From assembly GCA_046541415.1 (NCBI GenBank), contig JBKHDI010000128.1, positions 1 through 6,250 of the forward strand: DNA of 6,250 nucleotides, written 5' to 3'. A model generated the notes under the pieces. It was not told the DNA's origin. It worked only from the letters and a program-made list of their open reading frames with translations, and did no database searches. The translations under genes and the position numbers were made by a program. This DNA comes from CAZOVB01 sp046541415 (GTDB lineage: Bacteria; Planctomycetota; Phycisphaerae; SM23-33). Within the stretch, counting starts at the first letter, position 1. Every line of letters starts with the position of its first letter. Of the stretch, positions 1-5,310 are shown one piece after another.

Positions 1-44
1 GCAGCGGACCCGGCAGGGGCTTGGGTTTGGTGGGGGGTTGCCTG

Positions 45-1250
45 TCAGGCGGTGCGTTTGGCCAGCTCGGACGAGATATCCTGGCCAAGCTTGCGGGCGG
101 CGGCGAGAGAGTCTGAGTCGGGGACGTAGTTGATTCGGACAGGCTCGCCGATCTGCTCGATGTTCATCTCGTCGAGCATGGCGGCCAGGTCTTTGGGCGC
201 CTCTCCGCCCCAGCCGTAGGAGCCGAAGGTTCCGCCGATCATGCCGGCGGGCTTGAGGCCCTTGAGGTAGGTCATGCAGTCGGCCAGGGTGGGGAACATT
301 TCCTTGTTGATCGTCGGTGCGCCGACGACCAGCGCGCCGGCATCGAGGATCTGCGTGGCCACGTCGGAACGATGGGCGCCTTTGAGGCTCATCAGCACGG
401 TGTGGGTTCCGCCAGAGGCCAGTCCCTCGCCGACAGCGCGGGCCATCAGTTCGGTCGAATTCCACATGGTGTCGTAGAGGACGACGGCCTTGTTCGTGCG
501 GTTCTGGTTGGCCCAGTCGGCGTACTGCTGGACCATTTTCAGCGGTTCTTCCCGCCAGATCGGTCCGTGGTCGGGGCAGATGTAGTCGATGGGCAGCTCC
601 AGCGATGCCAGCTTCTCGACGCTCTTGGCCACGAAGTTCGACAGCGGCAGGAGGATGTTGGCGTAGTACTTGGCGGCCTCTTCGTCGAGGATCCACTGTT
701 CGATCTGGTCGGCGAAGCGTTCGTAGCTGGCCAGGTGCATCCCGAATGCGTCCTGGCTGAACAGGAGCTTGTCTTCGTGGACGTAGGAGACCATCGAGTC
801 GGGCCAGTGGCACATGCGGGTTTCGGCGAAGGTGACGGTTCGTCCGCCCAGGTCGATCGATTCGCCCTCTTCCACCGCGGTGAGCTTGTCGCCGATGCGG
901 AAGTGGGCTTCCAGGGCTTTGACGCCGTTTTTGGAGGTGAAGACCTTCTCGGGCTCGGTTGCTTCGATCACCGCAGCCAGGCATCCGGAGTGGTCGGGCT
1001 CGGCGTGGTTGGAGATGATGTAGTCGATCTTCTCCGGATTGACCACCGAGGCCACGCGGGCCAGCAGTTCATCCTTGAAAGGCGCCTTGACGGTATCGAC
1101 CAGGGTGATCTTGTCGGCCAGGATCAAAAAGGCGTTGTAGGTCGTCCCGCGGCTGGTGAGATAGCCGTGGAAGTCGCGAACGGACCAGTCGATGGCCCCG
1201 ACCCAGTAAATCCTGTCGGTTACTTTCTGTGCCTGGAAGATGTCCTTCAC
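45..1250 (-). CDS. fprA: A-type flavodiiron protein (oxygen / nitric oxide reductase)
   Basis: Cytoplasmic flavodiiron protein that reduces O2 to water, or NO to N2O, with electrons usually delivered by rubredoxin. Numbered from the GTG start at 1248-1250 (401 aa), residues 1 to about 250 form the metallo-beta-lactamase-like diiron domain. The ligand set is complete: H82, E84 and D86 in the motif HAEPDHSG, then H148, D167 and H228, each offset by only 2-3 residues from the ligands of the Desulfovibrio gigas enzyme. Residues from about 255 form the flavodoxin domain, with an FMN-phosphate loop (YDTMWNSTE) and a GTFGSYGWGGEA flavin loop. There is no C-terminal rubredoxin or reductase fusion, and the length is normal for class A. 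The frame stays open to an ATG at 1280 overlapping the previous gene, but AGAGGA lies 6 nt before the GTG and family proteins begin at about this point, so I prefer the GTG. It is the last gene of the ferritin operon. Confidence 0.95.
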   Translation of the reverse strand: MKDIFQAQKVTDRIYWVGAIDWSVRDFHGYLTSRGTTYNAFLILADKITLVDTVKAPFKDELLARVASVVNPEKIDYIISNHAEPDHSGCLAAVIEATEPEKVFTSKNGVKALEAHFRIGDKLTAVEEGESIDLGGRTVTFAETRMCHWPDSMVSYVHEDKLLFSQDAFGMHLASYERFADQIEQWILDEEAAKYYANILLPLSNFVAKSVEKLASLELPIDYICPDHGPIWREEPLKMVQQYADWANQNRTNKAVVLYDTMWNSTELMARAVGEGLASGGTHTVLMSLKGAHRSDVATQILDAGALVVGAPTINKEMFPTLADCMTYLKGLKPAGMIGGTFGSYGWGGEAPKDLAAMLDEMNIEQIGEPVRINYVPDSDSLAAARKLGQDISSELAKRTA

Positions 1251-1256
1251 TTGGGT

Positions 1257-1262
1257 TCCTCT
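1257..1262 (-). promoter_or_regulatory. Ribosome binding site deciding the flavodiiron protein start
   Basis: AGAGGA on the minus strand ends 6 nt before the GTG at 1248-1250. The alternative ATG at 1278-1280 has no purine-rich Shine-Dalgarno match in the 20 nt before it. The site therefore favours the shorter 401-residue protein. Confidence 0.6.
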
Positions 1263-1272
1263 TGCTGTACGG

Positions 1273-1764
1273 TTAGGCATAGTGTTTGACGAGCTGGTCC
1301 GAGAGCATGCCGATGTGGCAGATCTCTTCCCGGATGATCTGGTGGACCTGCTGTTGGCCCTTCTCCGAGGGCACGAGCCCCTCCAGGCCGAGGTAGAAGA
1401 TGATCGAGTCCTTCTCCATGTCGATCGCCTTGCGCAGGACGGCCTGGCCGGTCAGCGACCCGTCAGCCAGCCGGGCCGACGGATCGCTGCGGAGGTCGAA
1501 GATCCGTCCCTCGGCCATCGCGCGGAGATACGCGCCGATCTCCTGGTTGCCCGGGGCCGAATCCAGGGACAACTCGACGTCATTCAGCTCTTCGCGCATG
1601 GCCTGGAAGGTCTTCTCGTGGTCGGCTTCCATTTCGGCCAGTTCCAGCAGGAGGTCTTTCAGCCGGCCGCCGGCCTTCTCGGCAGCGGTGGTGTAGTAGT
1701 TCACGCCGTTGCGTTCGATCTGTTCAGCCAGGCCGTAGACCTCGACAGCCGAAAAGCTGGTCAT
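1273..1764 (-). CDS. Rubrerythrin-like ferritin-family diiron protein, no rubredoxin domain
   Basis: A 163-aa four-helix-bundle protein of the rubrerythrin/ferritin-like superfamily, expected to bind a diiron site and probably to act as a cytoplasmic peroxidase or iron-redox protein. The six expected ligands can be read in order: E17, E46xxH49, E117 and E147xxH150. An insert of about 40 residues (roughly 65-105) separates the two helix pairs. The CxxC pairs of a rubredoxin domain, as found in classical rubrerythrin, are absent; the only cysteine is C149 inside the last ligand motif. The start ATG lies 3 bp after the ferritin stop (TGA-GAG-ATG), with GGAG 8 nt upstream inside the ferritin gene, so translation is probably coupled. 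The exact substrate cannot be assigned. The family call is firm and the peroxidase role is an inference from relatives and neighbours. Confidence 0.85.
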   Translation of the reverse strand: MTSFSAVEVYGLAEQIERNGVNYYTTAAEKAGGRLKDLLLELAEMEADHEKTFQAMREELNDVELSLDSAPGNQEIGAYLRAMAEGRIFDLRSDPSARLADGSLTGQAVLRKAIDMEKDSIIFYLGLEGLVPSEKGQQQVHQIIREEICHIGMLSDQLVKHYA

Positions 1765-1767
1765 CTC

Positions 1768-2340
1768 TCAGGCTCCGGCTTCGCCGTCGGCGGGGGGCAT
1801 GACGAAAGCCCGCTGGCCCAGTTCGCGGTCGAGCATCAGCAGGCCGTAGCCGTTGTCGCCGATCAGTTCCAGCTGGTCGACGATGCCCTGTGCGGTGTCT
1901 TCCTCTTCGACCTGTTCGTTGACGAACCAGTCCAGGAAGACCTTGGAGGCGTAGTCCTTATGTTCCTCGGCCTGGCCGACGAGATCATTGATGCACTCTG
2001 TGATGTGCTGTTCGTGGGCCAGGGCGGCCTGGAAGGCTTCAAGCGGGCTGTCCCAGGAGATCTGGGGCTTCTTGATCGCATCGAGCTGGACCTGTCCGCC
2101 GCGTTCGAGGATAAAGTCGAAGATTTTGCTGGCGTGGATCTGCTCTTCCAGGGCCTGTGCGCGGAACCAGCTGGCGATTCCGTTGAGGCTCTTCGCGGCG
2201 AAACAGGCGGACATCGACAGGTAGAGGTACCCGCTGAAGAGTTCCTCGTTGATCTGCCCGTTGAGGGCCTTGCCCATCGCGTCGCTCAGGGCGCCGCCGC
2301 GGGCGGTCTTCTTCTTGCCGGCTTGTTTTCTCTTGGCCAT
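1768..2340 (-). CDS. Non-haem bacterial ferritin with basic N-terminal tail
   Basis: Iron-storage ferritin (190 aa) that oxidises Fe(II) at a ferroxidase centre and stores the mineral in a 24-subunit shell. Visible ferroxidase residues are E33, E66xxH69, E110 and the E142-Q143-x-x-E146 group, matching E17, E50/H53, E94 and the E126-Q127-E130 group of Escherichia coli FtnA. No haem-ligand methionine typical of bacterioferritin was recognised. The protein is about 25 residues longer than FtnA. The first 16 residues form a Lys/Arg-rich tail, MAKRKQAGKKKTARGG, before the normal first helix, and the C-terminus has a short Pro/Ala/Gly extension. The start is supported by GGAAGG 5 nt upstream (2346-2351); the internal Met22 has no such site. 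It is the first gene of a three-gene unit and has its own promoter candidate. Confidence 0.93.
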   Translation of the reverse strand: MAKRKQAGKKKTARGGALSDAMGKALNGQINEELFSGYLYLSMSACFAAKSLNGIASWFRAQALEEQIHASKIFDFILERGGQVQLDAIKKPQISWDSPLEAFQAALAHEQHITECINDLVGQAEEHKDYASKVFLDWFVNEQVEEEDTAQGIVDQLELIGDNGYGLLMLDRELGQRAFVMPPADGEAGA

Positions 2341-2459
2341 GGTGACCTTCCGTTTCTTCAGTCAGGTTGGTTTCGGCTGCAGCCTCCTTGTTCGACTGCA
2401 GGTCGGGTGCTCGGTCTTATTACATTATAGGCAAGCGGTCCCCTGTCGCCGCGGGCCGG
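2341..2459 (-). promoter_or_regulatory. Intergenic control region upstream of the ferritin operon
   Basis: This 119-bp gap is the only one in the run long enough to hold a full promoter plus leader. On the minus strand it contains a TATAAT hexamer (2424-2429), a CGACCTGCAGTCG imperfect inverted repeat (2393-2405), an AAGGAGG motif (2383-2389), a perfect GGCTGCAGCC palindrome (2375-2384) and the ferritin ribosome binding site GGAAGG (2346-2351). No stem followed by a T-run, and hence no intrinsic terminator for the upstream desulfoferrodoxin gene, is visible, so read-through is possible. Confidence 0.6.
2424..2429 (-). promoter_or_regulatory. Consensus -10 box, probable ferritin operon promoter
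   Basis: A perfect TATAAT on the minus strand sits in a short AT-rich island within GC-rich sequence. The -35 is poor: GCGACA matches TTGACA at four positions but lies only 14 bp away, and at 17 bp the hexamer is GCGGCG. This suggests dependence on an activator or relief from a repressor. Transcription would start near 2416-2418, giving a leader of roughly 75 nt before the ferritin ATG. Confidence 0.5.
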
Positions 2460-2837
2460 TCAACTGACCCACAGCCCGTGGATGTTGCAGAACTCGCGGG
2501 CCCGGGCATCGGTGCTCTCGACGTCGAACCAGGCGACCGGCTCGTCCCCGGGAGAAAGGAACCGTCTGTAGACGTTCTGCCCGTCGATCAGTTCGATGCA
2601 CTGGATGAAGTGTTTGGTCTCCATCGGGTGCGGCGTCGAGCCGACCGTCACGCGGATGCCGCCATCGCGGTGTTCGATGATCGGCACGTGCTTCTGCCCG
2701 GCAGGATCGGCCGTCTGCTCGGCCTGGTGCTGCATCACCTGCCCGCAGCAGACCGGTTCGCCGGCCCCGGCATCGAGGATCTCGGTGACGATCCCGCAGA
2801 CGAGGCACTTGTAGATTTCCAGTCGCTGGACAGCCAT
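2460..2837 (-). CDS. dfx: Desulfoferrodoxin (two-iron superoxide reductase)
   Basis: Cytoplasmic superoxide reductase (125 aa) that reduces superoxide to hydrogen peroxide without making O2, using electrons typically from rubredoxin. The N-terminal desulforedoxin-like domain has the four centre I cysteines C11, C14, C30 and C31 (CLVC and CC motifs). The C-terminal domain carries the catalytic centre II ligands H50 (KHVP), H70, H76, C117 and H120 (CNIHGLW). The catalytic lysine of the usual Glu-Lys-His-Val-Pro loop is present as K49, but the preceding glutamate (E47 in Desulfovibrio/Desulfarculus numbering) is glutamine, Q48. Length and domain order are those of class I/2Fe desulfoferrodoxin. 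GGAGG lies 6 nt before the ATG. It sits 58 bp after tpx, which can remove the peroxide it makes, and closes the first operon. Confidence 0.96.
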   Translation of the reverse strand: MAVQRLEIYKCLVCGIVTEILDAGAGEPVCCGQVMQHQAEQTADPAGQKHVPIIEHRDGGIRVTVGSTPHPMETKHFIQCIELIDGQNVYRRFLSPGDEPVAWFDVESTDARAREFCNIHGLWVS

Positions 2838-2895
2838 GGCGGACCTCCGCGGTTGGGACAGCTTCTCGGCCCGGGCGGAATCCGGTCAGGCGTTG

Positions 2896-3408
2896 TCAGA
2901 GCAGCTGTTTGACCGCCTCCAGGGCCGCGTCGTAGTCGGGCTCTTCGGCCACTTCCTTGACCAGCTCGATATATGCGATTTTGCCCTGCGAATCCAACAC
3001 AAAAACCCCGCGGGCCAGGAGGCGCAGCTCCTTGATGAGCATGCCGTACTTGACCCCGAAGTCCGCGTCGCGGTGATCCGAGACGGTCACCACGTTCTCG
3101 ACGCCCGCGTTGCCGCACCAGCGACTCTGGGCGAAGGGAAGGTCCATGCTGACGGTCAGAACCTTTACGCCGTCCAGGCCGGCGACCTTCTCGTTGAAGG
3201 TGCGGGTCTGGGTATCGCAGGTGGGGGTATCCAGCGAGGGCACGGAGGAGAGAACCACCACCGAACCGGTATGGTCGGTCAGCTTGACCGGCGAGAGGTC
3301 GTTGCCGATAACCGTGAAATCCGGGGCCTGCTGTCCGACTTCCACCGGCTGGCCCTGGAGGGTCAGGCCGTTGCCCTTGAATGTAATTACGCCGGTTCGT
3401 TCCTGCAT
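2896..3408 (-). CDS. tpx: Thiol peroxidase (Tpx-type atypical 2-Cys peroxiredoxin)
   Basis: Thioredoxin-dependent peroxidase reducing H2O2 and alkyl hydroperoxides. From the ATG at 3406-3408 the protein has 170 residues, close to the usual Tpx length, and begins MQERTGVITFKGN as the family does. The peroxidatic cysteine is C64 in PSLDTPTCDTQTR, with T61 as the conserved active-site threonine. The resolving cysteine is C98 in FAQSRWCGNAG, and R133 (LARGVFVLD) matches the third conserved active-site residue of E. coli Tpx. An in-frame GTG at 3433-3435 overlaps the preceding stop codon and would add nine residues, but those codons contain the Shine-Dalgarno sequence AGGAAG (3415-3420, 6 nt before the ATG), so the ATG is chosen. 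No signal peptide is seen, so it is cytoplasmic. It follows a membrane thioredoxin gene by 23 bp and precedes dfx. Confidence 0.96.
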   Translation of the reverse strand: MQERTGVITFKGNGLTLQGQPVEVGQQAPDFTVIGNDLSPVKLTDHTGSVVVLSSVPSLDTPTCDTQTRTFNEKVAGLDGVKVLTVSMDLPFAQSRWCGNAGVENVVTVSDHRDADFGVKYGMLIKELRLLARGVFVLDSQGKIAYIELVKEVAEEPDYDAALEAVKQLL

Positions 3409-3414
3409 GATGGT

Positions 3415-3420
3415 CTTCCT
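3415..3420 (-). promoter_or_regulatory. Ribosome binding site deciding the tpx start
   Basis: AGGAAG ends 6 nt before the ATG at 3406-3408, with a further GAGG at 3423-3426. It lies within the codons that would be translated if the upstream GTG were used, which argues for the shorter Tpx. Confidence 0.6.
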
Positions 3421-3431
3421 TTCCTCGGTTT

Positions 3432-3980
3432 TCACCCTGAGAGGTCCTCTGTGAGGACGGCTTCGATTTCGTCGGCATACTCCTGGGTATCCTGCACACC
3501 GAGCCAGAAGCTCCCTGGGCTGGTCTGGCCCGGAGCGAACAGCAGCACGGTGGGGTACCCTCTAATATGATAGGCACTGAGAATCTCCGGCGCCGCAGAA
3601 CCATTGACCTTTACAAATTTTACCTGCTCGCGGTACCGCTGGGCCAGCTCGCCCAGCCGCGGCGTCAGCATCCGACAGGGCGGGCAGGTCGACGAATAAG
3701 CGTACACCATCACCGGCTTGTCGGACTCCTTGAGCATCGTCTCGAGGGCAGGCAAATCCTCGACCGGTTCCATCCGCGCCATCGATTCCGACCAACTGCC
3801 CCCGGGAAAGACGTACAGCGTCAGGACGATCCCGGCCAGCAGGCCGATCAACCCCGCCCCGCCGTAGCCCGGTGCCCCGGGCGGCAGGGGCCTGCGGCGG
3901 ATCAACACCAATGCCCCGCGAATCGCCATCGCTACCAGCAGGCCAACCAGGCCCCCGATGAATATATTGCTCGTCAACAT
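3432..3980 (-). CDS. Membrane-anchored thioredoxin-fold protein with CPPC active site
   Basis: A 182-aa protein with two predicted membrane helices (about residues 5-27 and 42-60) and a thioredoxin-like domain (about 75-175). The redox motif is C99-P-P-C102, in the setting STCPPCRMLTP. The cis-proline loop is G141-Y-P143-T, and FVKVNG resembles the thioredoxin central strand. Three arginines sit in the loop between the helices (IRRRP); by the positive-inside rule this loop is cytoplasmic and the thioredoxin domain faces the periplasm or exterior. The likely role is disulfide reduction or exchange outside the cytoplasm, with partner unknown. It starts 25 bp after the metal permease stop, with GGGAG 7 nt before the ATG, and is followed 23 bp later by tpx. 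CPPC differs from the CGPC of ordinary thioredoxins, so redox potential and partner may differ. The fold assignment is firm and the physiological role is inferred. Confidence 0.85.
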   Translation of the reverse strand: MLTSNIFIGGLVGLLVAMAIRGALVLIRRRPLPPGAPGYGGAGLIGLLAGIVLTLYVFPGGSWSESMARMEPVEDLPALETMLKESDKPVMVYAYSSTCPPCRMLTPRLGELAQRYREQVKFVKVNGSAAPEILSAYHIRGYPTVLLFAPGQTSPGSFWLGVQDTQEYADEIEAVLTEDLSG

Positions 3981-4005
3981 CTCGTCGCTCCCGGATTGCT
4001 GGAGA

Positions 4006-5295
4006 TCACTTCACGCCGGCCAACTTGTAGCCCCGCCCCTCGACGGCTCCTCGCAGCGCGTCGGTCTGCAGGTCCCTGCCGGCCACGTGGGCCTGGCCGC
4101 TGTCGACATCCACCTGCGCCGAGTCGACACCCGGCAGGGCCAGCAACGACTCGGTCACGCTGGCAGCGCAGTGGCTGCAGGTCATCCCCTCGACCTGCAA
4201 GGTCTTGTGGTCTTCGGCGGCCTGGTCTGCCGGCTGGTCCGGTTGGGCCCGGCGGAGCTTCGGGCCCAGGATCGCCCAGCCCAACAGGCCTAGCAGTACA
4301 AACGCAGAGGCCATCTTCCACAGCGGCAGGGCCATCTCGCCGTGCGGCACGTGCTGGCGGATCTGGGCGACCGGCAAGACCGCATCCAGCAACAGCCCGC
4401 CGGCAATGGCGCAGCCGATCATCGTCAACAGATAGATCATTGCCGTTCGTCGGCCCATGACCTTCCAGACCGTCGCGATGGTTGCTGCATTGGTGGCCGG
4501 GCCTGTCATCAGGAAGACCAGGGCTGCCCCAGGCGATGCGCCCTTGAGGATCAACGCCGCGGCAATCGGCACCGACGCGGTGGCGCAGACGTACATCGGC
4601 ACGGCCACGGCGAGCATCACCAGCATGCCGGTAAATCCCGTCCCCAGGGCCCCGCTGAGAAAATCATCCGGCACCAGCGCGGTAATCAGCGCCGAGATCA
4701 GCACACCCAGCAGCAACGCCTTGCCGATATCGCGAGGCAGGGTCACAAACCCGTGCTGCCAGAACTCGCGCAGGCGCCTGCGGGGCTTTTCTTCCGGTTC
4801 AGGGATCTTCGAACAGCATGAACCGTCGCCTTGGGCTTCCCCGTCGCTTTGGCGAAGGGTTTGTGCATCTGGTGCGGCCTTGTCCTTGGCCCAGAAGTTG
4901 GTCAGGACCCCGCCGATGACCCCGCTGACCAGGGCCAGCAGCGGGCGGTAGATCGCGTAGAACGGGCCCAGCAGACTGTAGGTTACGAAGATCGAGTCCG
5001 CGCCCGTCTGGGGCGTGGAGATCAGAAACGAGGTCGTCGCGCCCTTGCCCGCGCCCTTTTCGCGAAGCGAAGCCGATACGGGGATCACCCCGCAGCTGCA
5101 CAGTGGCAACGGCACGCCCAAAGCAGAGGCCTTGACCACCGACCACGTCCCGCCCCCGCCGAGGTGACGCTCCACCCACACGGTGGACAAAAAGACGCTC
5201 AGCAGCCCCGCCACGGCAAAACCGAACAGCAGGTACGGGCTCATTTCGGCCAGGGTCTGCCAGGCTCCGACCGCTATATCGTAAAGTATTTCCAC
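4006..5295 (-). CDS. COG0701/SO_0444-type metal efflux permease with C-terminal HMA domain
   Basis: Integral membrane permease (429 aa) related to the ArsP/UPF0718 group and the SO_0444-type Cu/Zn efflux transporters. About eight to ten hydrophobic segments are visible: roughly 18-40, 55-75, 88-110, 112-133, 190-208, 219-255, 255-277, 283-306 and 325-345. The family signature PLPLCSCGVIPVSASL (about 62-77) places C66 and C68 in the membrane, followed by KGAGKGATTSFLISTPQTG. A hydrophilic loop (about 135-188) contains the vicinal pair C160-C161. Residues about 365-429 form a complete heavy-metal-associated domain with G-M-T-C373-S-H-C376, typical of soft-metal and especially Cu(I) binding. The start is a GTG at 5293-5295 with AGGAAGG 8 nt upstream; that site overlaps the stop of the previous gene, so translation is probably coupled. 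Copper is the best guess for the substrate; zinc, arsenicals or other soft metals remain possible. Confidence 0.88.
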   Translation of the reverse strand: MEILYDIAVGAWQTLAEMSPYLLFGFAVAGLLSVFLSTVWVERHLGGGGTWSVVKASALGVPLPLCSCGVIPVSASLREKGAGKGATTSFLISTPQTGADSIFVTYSLLGPFYAIYRPLLALVSGVIGGVLTNFWAKDKAAPDAQTLRQSDGEAQGDGSCCSKIPEPEEKPRRRLREFWQHGFVTLPRDIGKALLLGVLISALITALVPDDFLSGALGTGFTGMLVMLAVAVPMYVCATASVPIAAALILKGASPGAALVFLMTGPATNAATIATVWKVMGRRTAMIYLLTMIGCAIAGGLLLDAVLPVAQIRQHVPHGEMALPLWKMASAFVLLGLLGWAILGPKLRRAQPDQPADQAAEDHKTLQVEGMTCSHCAASVTESLLALPGVDSAQVDVDSGQAHVAGRDLQTDALRGAVEGRGYKLAGVK

Positions 5296-5303
5296 AGGAT
5301 TAT

Positions 5304-5310
5304 CCTTCCT
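5304..5310 (-). promoter_or_regulatory. Ribosome binding site for the permease GTG start
   Basis: AGGAAGG on the minus strand lies 8 nt before the GTG at 5293-5295. Its first two bases are the last two of the upstream gene's TAG stop (5309-5311), an arrangement consistent with translational coupling. Confidence 0.65.

Noticed and set aside
40..50. GCCTGTCAGGC inverted repeat over the flavodiiron stop codon, considered as a terminator
   Set aside because: The stem is too short for the loop available, and no T-run follows on the minus strand, so it does not qualify as an intrinsic terminator.
372..1289. Plus-strand open frame of about 305 codons
   Set aside because: It is antisense to the flavodiiron gene, with low-complexity Val/Gly/Asp composition and no family features.
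1240..2430. Long plus-strand open frame of about 396 codons
   Set aside because: It is antisense to the ferritin and rubrerythrin-like genes, which have complete ligand sets. Its translation is Val/Leu/Asp-rich with no recognisable domain, typical of antisense frames in GC-rich DNA.
2430..2459. GC-rich stretch after the dfx stop considered as a terminator
   Set aside because: Only a 4-bp GCGG/CCGC pairing with a 10-nt loop is possible and no T-run follows.
3567..4460. Plus-strand open frame of about 297 codons
   Set aside because: The translation is Arg/Pro/Ser-rich and antisense to the thioredoxin and permease genes, whose motifs are clear.
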